From NCBI RefSeq assembly GCF_002860405.1, contig NZ_NMWV01000017.1:1-28029 (forward strand): a DNA stretch of 28,029 bases, in the 5' to 3' direction. Positions within the stretch are counted from its first letter, which is position 1. Each line of letters opens with the position of its first letter. The stretch is from Bifidobacterium imperatoris. Lineage in GTDB: Bacteria; Actinomycetota; Actinomycetes; Actinomycetales; Bifidobacteriaceae. Of this stretch, positions 13,587-22,210 are shown one piece after another. The notes under the pieces were generated by a model. It ran no database searches, was not told the origin of the DNA, and worked only from the letters and a program-made list of their open reading frames with translations. The translations under genes were made by a program, and so were the position numbers.

Positions 13587-15745
13587 GCACGATCTGGAAA
13601 CTGTTTATTGGAGACGTGAAGCGTCTGACCAGCAATGTGGTCTCCATCATCATTGTGATCGGCTTGGTGATGATTCCCGGCCTGTTCACCTGGTTTAACG
13701 TGGCTGCATGCTGGGATCCGTTCTCCAACATGTCGAATCTGAAGTTCGCCGTGGCCAATGTGGATGAAGGCTATCGCTCTGATTTGATTCCGGTCAAGGT
13801 TACGGTTGGCGATCAAGTAGTGAATGCGTTGCGTGCCAACAGTCAGCTCGACTGGACAATTACTTCCAAGGACGATGCTGTGGATGGCGCGAAATCCGGC
13901 AAATATTACGCAGCTATTGTGATTCCGAAGTCCTTCAGCAAAGACATGATGACTTTCTTCTCCGATGATATGAATCATGCCAAGCTGACCTACTACCGCA
14001 ATGAGAAGAAGAACGCGCTCGCTCCGAATCTGCTCAACGAGGGCACGGACGAGGTGGCCGCGGAAATCAACACCACGTTCGCAAAAACCATTACGGCAGC
14101 AGGGCTTGAGATTGCTTCTTCGCTGGCCGATCAGCTCGACAAGCCGGAAGCCAAGCAGCAACTGACTGCGTTCAATACGAATGTGGCCAATTTTGCCACG
14201 CAGCTCAATAGCACGGCGGATATGCTCGGCACGTACAGTGCGTTGACTGATTCGGCGCAAACCTTGCTGGAGACTTCCAACAGCCTTATTCAGCAGGCTT
14301 CCGGTTCGGCTTCAACCGCCAGTAAGAATCTCAAAAGCGCTAAGCAGGGCATAACCGAGGTTGCTGGCGCTCTCAATACCACCACTGATGCGATGGGTAA
14401 GGCTTTGGATTCCAGCGCCAGCAGCTTTGGCGCGGTTTCCGATTCGATTGACAACCTGTATCAGGATGCCAACAATGGCTCTACTACTGTGGCCAAAGAA
14501 CTGGATGCACAGGCCAGTGCTGTGGGCGATCAGATTGCGCAATACACCACGATTCGCAATACGATTGCCGGCATTGTGGGAGAGAATGCGGCTGTGGTCA
14601 AGGCTCTGGATCGTTCGATTGCTAGGCAAACCAAGCTGCAGCAGGCTTTGAATAAAGCTGCTGATGATATTCGCCAGAAGAACTCGGATGTGCAGAATCA
14701 GCATCAGCAGATTAAGGATTTGGCAAATCAAGCGAAAAGCAGCATCGCCAGCGTGAAGTCAGACTTTGCAACGAATGTGAAGCCGCAAATTGAATCGTTG
14801 GCTTCCTCTGCTTCTGATGCTTCGAGTATTCTGCAATCCAGCTCAGCTCAGTTGAAAACAACGCTGGGCGACGTTGAAGATACCTCCAGTGATGCGAGCA
14901 CGATGCTGACCGATGCTCGCGAGACGCTGAATAAGGTGTCTGACAAGCTGCGCAAGGCTGGGACTGAGCTGACTTCGTTCAATACCAAACTTGCAGACGC
15001 ATTGAATAGTGGCGATATGAGCATGGTCAAGGAAGTGCTCGGCAATGATCCGGAAACGCTGGCCAGTACGCTGGCTGCTCCGGTGCAGTTGAAGCGTAAG
15101 GCTGTGTTCCCGGTGGCGAACTTCGGTTCTTCGATGGCGCCGTTCTATACGCTGATTCCGCTCTGGGTGGGCGCATTGCTTATGGTGGTGACGTTGAAGA
15201 CCACAGTGTCTCGTAAAACCCGCCGCGAACTTGGCAATCCTCGCCCGCATCGACTGTTCCTTGGCCATTACGGCATATTTGCATTGATTGCATTACTGCA
15301 GGCTACGGTATCGTTGTCTGGCGATCTGCTGTTCCTGCATGTGCAAGCTGTGCATCCGCTGCTGTTTATGCTGTCCGGCTGGCTGGGTTCGCTGGTGTTC
15401 TCGTTCTTCACGTACACGATGGTGGTGAGCTTCGGCAATGTGGGTAAGGCTATTGGCGTGCTTATGCTTATCGTGCAGATTTCTGGCGCGAACGCAGCCT
15501 ACCCGGTTCAGGTGCTGCCGGACTTTATTTCCAAGGTGAGTCCATTCTTGCCGCTGACGCATGTGGTGACGATGATGCGCGCAGCCATCGCCGGTATTTA
15601 CGATCTGGATTATTGGAAGGCTGCCGGCATGCTGCTGGCCTTCGTGCCACCGCTGCTCCTGCTTGGCTTGCTGCTGCGCAAGCCGCTGGTGAAGTTCAAC
15701 CAATGGTATGTGGCTCAAGTGGAAAGCACCAAGGTGCTCAGCTGA
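13583..15745 (+). CDS. YhgE/Pip-family membrane protein (second of a pair)
   Basis: The 720-residue paralogue has the same plan: an N-terminal helix (about 18-40, VVSIIIVIGLVMIPGLFTWF) and the YhgE N-terminal domain (FAVANVDEG, YYAAIVIPKSFS). A long Ser/Ala/Thr/Asn-rich coiled coil follows, then five C-terminal helices (about 517-700). It lacks the two extra helices of its neighbour. The ATG overlaps the upstream stop (ATGA), so translation is coupled and the two proteins are probably made in similar amounts and may form one complex. The downstream TetR start overlaps its stop codon in turn. No ATPase gene is adjacent, so energy coupling is unclear. Confidence 0.87.
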   Translation: MSTIWKLFIGDVKRLTSNVVSIIIVIGLVMIPGLFTWFNVAACWDPFSNMSNLKFAVANVDEGYRSDLIPVKVTVGDQVVNALRANSQLDWTITSKDDAVDGAKSGKYYAAIVIPKSFSKDMMTFFSDDMNHAKLTYYRNEKKNALAPNLLNEGTDEVAAEINTTFAKTITAAGLEIASSLADQLDKPEAKQQLTAFNTNVANFATQLNSTADMLGTYSALTDSAQTLLETSNSLIQQASGSASTASKNLKSAKQGITEVAGALNTTTDAMGKALDSSASSFGAVSDSIDNLYQDANNGSTTVAKELDAQASAVGDQIAQYTTIRNTIAGIVGENAAVVKALDRSIARQTKLQQALNKAADDIRQKNSDVQNQHQQIKDLANQAKSSIASVKSDFATNVKPQIESLASSASDASSILQSSSAQLKTTLGDVEDTSSDASTMLTDARETLNKVSDKLRKAGTELTSFNTKLADALNSGDMSMVKEVLGNDPETLASTLAAPVQLKRKAVFPVANFGSSMAPFYTLIPLWVGALLMVVTLKTTVSRKTRRELGNPRPHRLFLGHYGIFALIALLQATVSLSGDLLFLHVQAVHPLLFMLSGWLGSLVFSFFTYTMVVSFGNVGKAIGVLMLIVQISGANAAYPVQVLPDFISKVSPFLPLTHVVTMMRAAIAGIYDLDYWKAAGMLLAFVPPLLLLGLLLRKPLVKFNQWYVAQVESTKVLS

Positions 15746-16386
15746 TGTTCGGCACAGAGAAAGAAGAAGCGATGGAAACCGTATCCGGCAATGCCGCATT
15801 GGCTACGGCTGTGCCACGGGCTGAACGTAGGCGTGAGGCCACGGATCGCAAGCTGATGCATGCCACGCTGCAAATCGCGGTGGAGCGTGGCATCAGCGGC
15901 GTAACCATTGAGGAAGTGGCTCGGCGTTCAGGCGTGGCCAAAACCACTATTTACCGCCGCTACCATAATTCCAATGAATTGCTGCGCGGCATTAGCGCCA
16001 TGTACTTGGTGAATGCGGATTCGGAGCCTGTGCCAAGCCCAACGCGTGAGCATTTTGCGCTGTTGCTGACGAAACTGGTGGAATGGGTACGCAGCAACAA
16101 CATTGACGTGCGCAGCGTGGGCATTGTGCTGTCCAGTGAAGCTGAATTCTTCCACCATATCGTTGATCAGGTGGTGACCCCGTGGCTCGGCAAGCTGAAA
16201 AGCTTCCTCGACTTGGGAACCACCCAAGGCGTATTCCGTTCAGGGCTTGACGAACGACTGCTACTGTCCACCATTATCGGCTCGCTGGTAGCCTATGAAG
16301 CTATTGATCAGCGGCCAGCCGACGACAATCTCGCCGCATGGCCGCAGCGCATGACCGACCTCCTCTGGCCCGCGCTGCTGGCGTAG
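15745..16386 (+). CDS. TetR-family transcriptional regulator
   Basis: The 213-residue protein has a TetR-type helix-turn-helix at about residues 53-75 (VTIEEVARRSGVAKTTIYRRY). A mainly helical ligand-binding domain follows, with the typical VGSLVAYEAI-like helix near the C-terminus. The start at 15745 overlaps the preceding stop codon (TGATG), showing translational coupling to the YhgE pair. An in-frame ATG at 15772 with a weak purine-rich site is an alternative. It probably autoregulates the operon through the CGTAGCG cluster. Its stop lies only 3 bp from the convergent stop of the FMN-binding lipoprotein gene. Confidence 0.9.
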   Translation: MFGTEKEEAMETVSGNAALATAVPRAERRREATDRKLMHATLQIAVERGISGVTIEEVARRSGVAKTTIYRRYHNSNELLRGISAMYLVNADSEPVPSPTREHFALLLTKLVEWVRSNNIDVRSVGIVLSSEAEFFHHIVDQVVTPWLGKLKSFLDLGTTQGVFRSGLDERLLLSTIIGSLVAYEAIDQRPADDNLAAWPQRMTDLLWPALLA

Positions 16387-16389
16387 TTG

Positions 16390-16944
16390 CTACTCCTGGA
16401 TGGAAGCCTCTTGGCGGGCGATTTCCAGGGCCTTGTTGAAGGCGTCGGACGTCCAGCTGGCACCGGCCACCTTATCGACTTTGAGGTCCTTCAGTGGTTT
16501 GCCGTCGACTACGCCATTAATGGCCTTGGCGAAAGCATCCTGGTGAGTCTTGGAGATGGTGGTGAATGGATGACCCACAATCTCTACGTTTTCGACGTTG
16601 CCATCTTTGATGGTCAGATGAACGTCGATGGAGTCCTCCCCCACCGGGCCGTACTGGCCGTTGATGGAGTATTCGCCATCCTTGTAATTGCCGGTGTCTT
16701 TCTTATCCGACGTGGTGCTGGATAAGTTGTCTTGCGAGGAATCAGAGCTGGAATCAGATGAATCAGAGCCGCTCGACTGTGACTGTTCTTCCTGAGATTT
16801 CTCGGTTTCACCGGAATTACCGGCGTATTGATCATCCATTGGAGTTGCGGAAGACTCACCGCAGCCGGCCAGCAATGCACCGGCTACAACCAGCCCTGCT
16901 GCCGCCAATGTAGCGGATTTCTTCAGCGTAGTGGTATCAGTCAT
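16390..16944 (-). CDS. FMN-binding lipoprotein, probable electron carrier of the iron locus
   Basis: The 184-residue lipoprotein has a signal sequence with lipobox LLAGC (Cys28). A long Ser/Asp/Gln/Glu-rich linker follows (about 30-84), then one FMN_bind domain (PF04205-like, about 88-178) with YKDGEYSINGQYG, VHLTIKDGNVENVEI and VVDGKPL. The flavin-attachment region reads AGASWTS (160-166), slightly different from the usual SGAT-x-S/T. Such proteins move electrons at the outer face of the membrane. As last gene of the iron cluster it may help keep or make Fe(II) for the P19/FTR1 system. It starts 2 bp after the ATPase stop with GAGGAA inside that gene, so the two are tightly co-expressed. Confidence 0.88.
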   Translation of the reverse strand: MTDTTTLKKSATLAAAGLVVAGALLAGCGESSATPMDDQYAGNSGETEKSQEEQSQSSGSDSSDSSSDSSQDNLSSTTSDKKDTGNYKDGEYSINGQYGPVGEDSIDVHLTIKDGNVENVEIVGHPFTTISKTHQDAFAKAINGVVDGKPLKDLKVDKVAGASWTSDAFNKALEIARQEASIQE

Positions 16945-16946
16945 AT

Positions 16947-17750
16947 TTATTCCTCGCCGCCCGTTTTCGCCGCCTTGGTGGGGTCGGCGAACCCGATGGC
17001 AGTTTCACCGGTTTGCGCGCCCTCTACCTTGGCACCAGTGGATGCCGGCTTACCGCCAGCAGCCTCATACGCCTCGCGGGCTTTCTCGTCATTCCACTTC
17101 TCGCCCACGAGCACACCGTGATTCAGCATAATCTCGCGCTCGGCGCAGCTGGCCACCAGCGCATCATGCGTCACCACAATAATCGTGGTGCCCTGTTCGT
17201 GCAGTTGGCGGAACAAATCCAGCACAATCTTCTCGTTTTTCTCATCGAGATTACCGGTCGGCTCATCAGCCAGAATCAGTTTCGGCTCATTAATCAGCGC
17301 GCGAGCCACGCACACGCGCTGCTGCTCACCACCGGAAAGCTGGCCCGGCAGATGGTGAGCACGATCCTTCAAACCCACCTTTTCCAAGGCTTCCAACGCC
17401 TGCTTTTCATCGACTACGGAATGGTAGTACTGTGCCACCATCACATTTTCCACAGCGGTCAGATGCGGCACCAAATAGAACTTCTGGAACACCAAGCCGA
17501 TGAGGTTCTTGCGCACGTCAGCCAGCTGGCCGGCGTTCAAATCCTCCAGCTTGCGGCCTTCGAGCTTCACCGAGCCCTTGGACGGCGTATCCATGCAGCC
17601 GATCATGTTCATCAGTGTGGTTTTGCCGGATCCGGACGAGCCCACAATGGCCAACCACTCGCCTTGCGGCACAGTCAGACTCAGGTCATCCACGGCATGC
17701 AGGTCGCCGTAAATCTTTGAGATATGGTCAAGTTCAAGCAGCATATCCAT
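16947..17750 (-). CDS. ABC transporter ATPase, MacB/LolD type
   Basis: The 267-residue cytoplasmic ATPase has Walker [10 protein letters not shown] (about 37-45), a Q-loop in LVFQKFYL, the signature LSGGEQQ (138-144) and Walker B LILADEP (158-164). His195 lies in VVTHD. It is of the short-chain type that pairs with FtsX/MacB permeases. After about residue 225 a charged and Thr/Gly/Ala-rich tail extends beyond the usual fold. It lies between the permease genes and the FMN lipoprotein gene, so it presumably powers the two permeases encoded upstream. The double-hairpin repeat at 17807-17849 lies between it and the permease gene. Confidence 0.95.
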   Translation of the reverse strand: MDMLLELDHISKIYGDLHAVDDLSLTVPQGEWLAIVGSSGSGKTTLMNMIGCMDTPSKGSVKLEGRKLEDLNAGQLADVRKNLIGLVFQKFYLVPHLTAVENVMVAQYYHSVVDEKQALEALEKVGLKDRAHHLPGQLSGGEQQRVCVARALINEPKLILADEPTGNLDEKNEKIVLDLFRQLHEQGTTIIVVTHDALVASCAEREIMLNHGVLVGEKWNDEKAREAYEAAGGKPASTGAKVEGAQTGETAIGFADPTKAAKTGGEE

Positions 17751-17806
17751 GATGTTTCTCCTGATTTGTTTTAAGTGTATGTGGTCTCGGCGATTGTCGT
17801 CCTCCT

Positions 17807-17849
17807 CCTCAGTCGCCCTTGGCGAAAGCTCCTTTCGGAGAGGGGAGCC
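17807..17849 (+). repeat. Double-hairpin repeat, copy 4 (degenerate)
   Basis: CCTCAGTC is followed by GCC-CTT-GGC and AGCTCC...GGGGAGCC stems. It fills the gap between the second permease gene and the ATPase gene. Relative to the other copies, both stems are shortened. Confidence 0.65.
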
Positions 17850-17859
17850 AATGGGGGGG

Positions 17860-19251
17860 TTATTCTTCGCGAAGCACTACGGCTGGGTCGATGCGGGTTG
17901 CGCGGTGGACAGGTGGAATGGACGCGATAACGGCAACCAACGCGGCCAGAATCACGGAACCGGCAGCCAACCACCAGTTGAAGCCAATGGAGCGGTCGAA
18001 CACAGCCACGCACAGCCATTGCGCGAGACCGAAGCCAATCGCCGTACCAAGCAAGCCGCCAAGCAAGCCGTACATGGCCGATTCCACATAGAACTCAGTG
18101 CCGATAGCGGCAGAGCTTGCGCCCAAAGCCTTGCGCAGACCAATCTCGTTGCGGCGCTGGGAAACAATCGAGCTGATGGTGGTACCCACACCCACCAGCG
18201 TCAGCACCAGCACCACAAGCGACACAATCCAGAACAGGGTTTGCAGCATGGTGATGATGCGCGTATCCGAAGACGTGATCTTCGTGACCGGTTGAGCCTT
18301 GACATGCATTGAAGTCATGGAGTTAATGCTCTTAACCAGCGCGTTGAGGTCTTCGGTACCGGCCGAGTATTCGATCACGTCCACGCCGCGCGAAGTGCCG
18401 GTGAGCTTGTTGACGTCATCGTTAGTGGCGTAAATGATGGAATCCTCGTTGCCGCCGGTATCCACAATGCCGGAAACGCGGAATTCGGTGCCGGAAGTGT
18501 CCATGATATCGCTGGAGACGCGGCCATCCTGGGTGGGCTGATCGGAAGAGGTAGAGGAGTTCGCAGAGGACTGCGAACCAGTGTTGCTGGAGGTCTCTCC
18601 CTCAGTCTCCGCGTTCGCGGAGCCAGCTCCCTCGTCAGAGGGAGCCGAAGTGGTACCGGACATATCCATGCCCTGCATCGAGGAATTGCTCGAGTCGGTT
18701 CCGTTGGAGGCAGTTCCCTTGTCAGAGGAAGTCGAGGTAGCGGTGGAGCTGTTGTCTGAGGCGCGGTAGCCGATGGTGATGCGGCTGCCGACTTCGAGGC
18801 CTAATGCGTCAGCCACATCGCGGCCAATCATCACTTTGCCAGCCGACGGCCACTTGCCGTCCACTACCCAGTGATGATTGAGGTTCTTCACTTCAGCGGT
18901 GTCAATACCGGCCATCACATAAGGTGCGGCATTCACGCGCACGTTCTCATATCGGTAGGTGGCGTGCTTCTCGTAACCTTGAGCCGCCACCATTTCGGTA
19001 GTGTGCTTCACCATCGCCGAATCGATGCCGGCTTTGCCATCTGCACCGGATTCAGTGGGAGTCACAATCAGATTCGCGCCATATGCGCGCATTTCCTCGT
19101 TCATTTGCTGCGGCACAGCAATACAAATCATTGCCAAGCAGAACAGTGTGGCAGCGCCGACCAGCGAGGCCACAACGGCCATCACCGCACGCGAACGGCG
19201 GCGGAACACCGCGCTAAACAGCATCCTGAAGAACATACCGGTGTTCGTCAT
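17860..19251 (-). CDS. FtsX/MacB-type ABC permease with Ser-rich insertion (second permease)
   Basis: The 463-residue protein has the usual plan: an N-terminal helix (about 22-45) and a large extracytoplasmic MacB-PCD-like domain with VMIGRDVADALGL. Three C-terminal helices of the FtsX domain follow, with RRNEIGLRKALGASSAAIG. The extracytoplasmic domain contains a Ser/Thr/Gly/Asp-rich insert of about 75 residues (roughly 165-240). Part of it (near SAPSDEGAGSANAETEGET) is encoded by an in-frame copy of the double-hairpin repeat. The companion permease and ATPase are on either side. Its job in the iron cluster is inferred from co-location; MacB-like permeases often do mechanical work on periplasmic proteins rather than move ions. 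Confidence 0.9.
   Translation of the reverse strand: MTNTGMFFRMLFSAVFRRRSRAVMAVVASLVGAATLFCLAMICIAVPQQMNEEMRAYGANLIVTPTESGADGKAGIDSAMVKHTTEMVAAQGYEKHATYRYENVRVNAAPYVMAGIDTAEVKNLNHHWVVDGKWPSAGKVMIGRDVADALGLEVGSRITIGYRASDNSSTATSTSSDKGTASNGTDSSNSSMQGMDMSGTTSAPSDEGAGSANAETEGETSSNTGSQSSANSSTSSDQPTQDGRVSSDIMDTSGTEFRVSGIVDTGGNEDSIIYATNDDVNKLTGTSRGVDVIEYSAGTEDLNALVKSINSMTSMHVKAQPVTKITSSDTRIITMLQTLFWIVSLVVLVLTLVGVGTTISSIVSQRRNEIGLRKALGASSAAIGTEFYVESAMYGLLGGLLGTAIGFGLAQWLCVAVFDRSIGFNWWLAAGSVILAALVAVIASIPPVHRATRIDPAVVLREE
18597..18646 (+). repeat. Double-hairpin repeat, copy 5, inside the permease coding sequence
   Basis: TCCCTCAGTC is followed by CTCCGC-GTTC-GCGGAG and GCTCCCTC-GTCA-GAGGGAGC. The stems are perfect although their sequence differs from other copies. 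The copy lies wholly within the permease gene in an open frame. A further perfect 8-bp hairpin (18559-18578) lies close by. Confidence 0.8.
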
Positions 19252-19277
19252 CGGATTTCTCCTTTCACGCTCCTACA

Positions 19278-19324
19278 GGCTCCCCTTGTCAGGGGAGCTG
19301 TCAGCGTAGCTGACTGAGGGGTAG
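19278..19324 (-). repeat. Double-hairpin repeat, copy 6
   Basis: On the minus strand: CTACCCCTCAGTCAGC-TAC-GCTGAC, then GCTCCCC-TGACAA-GGGGAGC. It sits between the two permease genes and would be transcribed within the operon mRNA. Confidence 0.85.
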
Positions 19325-19350
19325 TCGACACCAAACAAACTCGAATAGAC

Positions 19351-20751
19351 TCACCGGCCATGGAGCACCTCCGCGGGCTTCAAGCTCAGAATCGAGCGAA
19401 TGGACGACGCGGAAGCCAACAGCACAGTCACAGCCAGCAGCACGAAGACCAGCACAAACACCATCGGACGCATCGTGATGCCCGAACCGAATACCACATG
19501 ACCTATCAATTGAGCCACGCCCGAGCCAAGCCCAGCACCAACAATCGCGCCCAGCAGCGAAATAGCAGCGGTTTCCGCCATCATCAGGCGCGAAACCGCA
19601 CCATCCGTGGCACCAATCGCCTTCAGCAATGCCAGTTCGGAAGAACGCTCGCCAATCGAGGCAACCATCAGATTCGCCACTGCCACAGCGGCAGCAATCA
19701 GACTCAGCACAGTCATCAAAATCATTACAGCCTGCGTTTTTTGCAGCACATTGCCCTGCAATGCCGCAACCTGACGCACCTGCTTGGCTACCGCTCCCGG
19801 AATCACCTCTTCAATCTGATAGGCAATCGAACTTGGGTAAGCGGTGCAGTACCAGGTTTCCCATTCATCCTGGCTCAAAGCGGCAGGATTCTTGGCAGCC
19901 TTGCGAGCCAAGTCGTTTTCCGGAGTGGTCAGCGCCTTGACTTCAATCTTGTTCACCGAATCCGGCAGATCAGTCAAATCCTGCAGCTGATTGGAGGAAA
20001 CATACATGGCGCTGTTGTCGTCATCGCCGGAATCGTAGACGCCGACGATCTTGAAATCGATGGACTTATCGCCGCGCATCAGCGAAACAGTGCCGCCAAC
20101 TTGCACGGCGGCTTCATCCTCGTGACCATCAACTTTCACGCCGAGCGACTTGGCCAGATCCTTACCGATAACGGCTTCCTTGGTGCCGTCCTTCGGCCAA
20201 CGGCCTTGCAGCGACCACCAGGAGCGCATGCCTTCAACGCCCACCACCGTGGTTTCGCCGGAAGCCAGCTTGAGCTTTTTGTTGAACCAAGTACCCACCA
20301 CCGGCACATTCTTTTGCGTGGGGTAATCGGCAAGACTCACCGCCCAGCCGTTGCCTTCGGTCACCGGCTTGGTGTTGATGGCGGTGACGTGCTGGTTCAG
20401 CTCGGGCGCGAAGTTGGTGATATTGAACGCCCAGAAAATCGTCTTGATTTTGGCAGCGTCCGATTCCTTCAGGAAGGATGTTGGATCGCTGGCCGAGGCG
20501 GAACCACCGGAAGTGCCGGCGTCGCTGCCCTCGGTGTTGTAGAGGTCGGAGACCACGGCATCCGACTTGGGTTGCACGGTGATATTCGAACCGTAGGTGG
20601 ATAGTTCGGCGTTGAGCTTATCGCCCACGTCGAAGACCACGCCCAGCATCGAAACGCTCACTGTGGCGGATAGGCACACGGTCAGCGCGATGAGCAGACG
20701 TCTGCGCAACTGGCGTGTGAACGACCGCGCAATCATTCGCAGAAAGAACAT
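19351..20751 (-). CDS. FtsX/MacB-type ABC permease (first permease)
   Basis: The 466-residue protein has an N-terminal helix (about 18-42, LIALTVCLSATVSVSMLGVVF) and an extracytoplasmic domain of about 300 residues with EAVIGKDLAKSLGV. A C-terminal FtsX domain with three helices follows, containing GERSSELALLKAIGATDGAVSRL. The N-terminal half of the outer domain has a Ser/Gly/Ala-rich stretch near residues 74-90. It is probably the partner of the second permease, forming a heterodimer with the ATPase. The gap to the next gene holds a double-hairpin repeat, and the upstream gap holds two in opposite orientation. Confidence 0.9.
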   Translation of the reverse strand: MFFLRMIARSFTRQLRRRLLIALTVCLSATVSVSMLGVVFDVGDKLNAELSTYGSNITVQPKSDAVVSDLYNTEGSDAGTSGGSASASDPTSFLKESDAAKIKTIFWAFNITNFAPELNQHVTAINTKPVTEGNGWAVSLADYPTQKNVPVVGTWFNKKLKLASGETTVVGVEGMRSWWSLQGRWPKDGTKEAVIGKDLAKSLGVKVDGHEDEAAVQVGGTVSLMRGDKSIDFKIVGVYDSGDDDNSAMYVSSNQLQDLTDLPDSVNKIEVKALTTPENDLARKAAKNPAALSQDEWETWYCTAYPSSIAYQIEEVIPGAVAKQVRQVAALQGNVLQKTQAVMILMTVLSLIAAAVAVANLMVASIGERSSELALLKAIGATDGAVSRLMMAETAAISLLGAIVGAGLGSGVAQLIGHVVFGSGITMRPMVFVLVFVLLAVTVLLASASSIRSILSLKPAEVLHGR

Positions 20752-20770
20752 TGCGTTCCTCCTTTTCTTA

Positions 20771-20892
20771 GGCTCCCCTTGTCAGGGGAGCTGGCTCGCT
20801 TGGCGAGACTGAGGGGTAGTTGCTAACAGACATGCAGTGTGCTGACTACCCCTCAGTCAGCTTCGCTGCCAGCTCCCCTGACAAGGGGAGCC
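20771..20892. repeat. Double-hairpin repeats, copies 7 and 8, in inverted orientation
   Basis: Copy 7 (20771-20819, minus) and copy 8 (20846-20892, plus) face each other across 26 bp. Besides each copy's own two hairpins, the pair can form one long stem of nearly 50 bp with internal bulges. It fills the gap between the DUF2318 gene and the first permease gene. Confidence 0.85.
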
Positions 20893-20907
20893 TAGTGGGG
20901 ACTACAT

Positions 20908-22185
20908 CTACTGGAAGTGGACGCTTAGGGCATCCAGATCGGCGGTTTGGATGGTGATTTTGCCGTTGCCGGTCTTGTATGGGAATGGAATCGGGTTGCA
21001 ACCGCCCTTGAAGCCGATGGTTGCCAGATTGATGGCCACCTCGCACTTCTTGCAGATGATCTTGCCGTTCTTCTCGTAGTAGCCTGCGTCACCACAGTTC
21101 TCGCAGGCATCAAGGCCGATGCCGTATGCGCCACCATTCTTACGGATGATGATGAAGCGCATCACCGTGCCATCCTTGGCCTTGTATTCGAAGCGATGCA
21201 GGTGGCCATCCTCCACCTGAGTGAACGGAATAGTGGCCACGCCGTCCTTCAGCGAATAGGATTCGGGCGGCGAAAGCGTAATGGTTTGATGGGTTGCGGC
21301 CACGCCCACGGTCAGCGTTGCGGTAACGCCGATCATGGCTACCAGGCTCCACACAGCGGCGGCGATGGCGTGACGGCGGAATGCCTTATGGCGGCGAAGC
21401 GTGGCCTCATTGGCACCGGGCACATCGTGGGTTTTCATGCGGAAGCCCGCCACCACGGAAGCCACGGCAGGAATCAGGAACACCAATGCCTGCGCCATAA
21501 TCATCGAAGAATTCTGGTTGATGGACCAAGCGAGTGCTACGAACATCGTGTGATTCATCGGGAAGCCACGCGCTTGCAGAATCTGCGCAAGGCCAGTGAA
21601 ATGCTGCACCAGCAGAATGGCCATCATTGCCACGACGGCCACGGTGAATGCCCAACGCACTGCAGTGGTGCGCATGGTGCGGAAGATGGCGGCCACGATA
21701 ATAGACATGGCCACACCGAGGAGGAATCCGAGTGCGCGCAGCAGCATGGCGGAGGTGAATGCGGTTTCGCCCGGCTCCACCCAAATGGTGAGCTGCAGAA
21801 TCACGTCCGGCAGCGCGTAGAACACGGTGAGTGCGATCTGCACGGCGGCCACTGCATTGGCCACGTGCATCCAGGCCTGATGCTTGGCCCAGTTATGAGT
21901 GATGCGAGAGGCGCAGAGCACGACGATCAGTGCCAGTACATCGACGATAACGGCCACAATCAGCACCGGATAGTTGATAAACGTACGCTGGTTGATGACT
22001 GCAGTGGCTCTCAGGGCCGCGAACACGATAGCGGCAACGACGCCAATACCCAGGCCCCACAGTCTCCAGTAGGCGCTCATTGGCTTGTCGCGGCCTTCGC
22101 CCACGGTGAGCATCACGCTCAAACACATGACCAGCAACGCTGGGGCCAGCGTCCCCGGCATTACCGCAACGAATTGTTCCAGCAT
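20908..22185 (-). CDS. DUF2318 (Fe-S-containing) membrane protein
   Basis: The 425-residue protein has about eight to nine transmembrane helices over residues 1-305. An extracytoplasmic C-terminal domain follows, with Cys361, Cys364 (CENC), Cys378, Cys381 (CKKC) and Cys396 (GGC). The sequence around them (DACENCGDAGYYEKNGKIIC) is the DUF2318 signature for a proposed Fe-S or metal-binding domain. Homologues accompany P19/FTR1 iron systems, for example in Campylobacter. A role in electron transfer for iron oxidation or reduction at the membrane face is the usual hypothesis. It lies between the P19 and permease genes. It is flanked by repeat-filled gaps on both sides. Confidence 0.88.
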   Translation of the reverse strand: MLEQFVAVMPGTLAPALLVMCLSVMLTVGEGRDKPMSAYWRLWGLGIGVVAAIVFAALRATAVINQRTFINYPVLIVAVIVDVLALIVVLCASRITHNWAKHQAWMHVANAVAAVQIALTVFYALPDVILQLTIWVEPGETAFTSAMLLRALGFLLGVAMSIIVAAIFRTMRTTAVRWAFTVAVVAMMAILLVQHFTGLAQILQARGFPMNHTMFVALAWSINQNSSMIMAQALVFLIPAVASVVAGFRMKTHDVPGANEATLRRHKAFRRHAIAAAVWSLVAMIGVTATLTVGVAATHQTITLSPPESYSLKDGVATIPFTQVEDGHLHRFEYKAKDGTVMRFIIIRKNGGAYGIGLDACENCGDAGYYEKNGKIICKKCEVAINLATIGFKGGCNPIPFPYKTGNGKITIQTADLDALSVHFQ

Positions 22186-22210
22186 TCGCGCCCTTTCTTA
22201 GACCGCCTCT

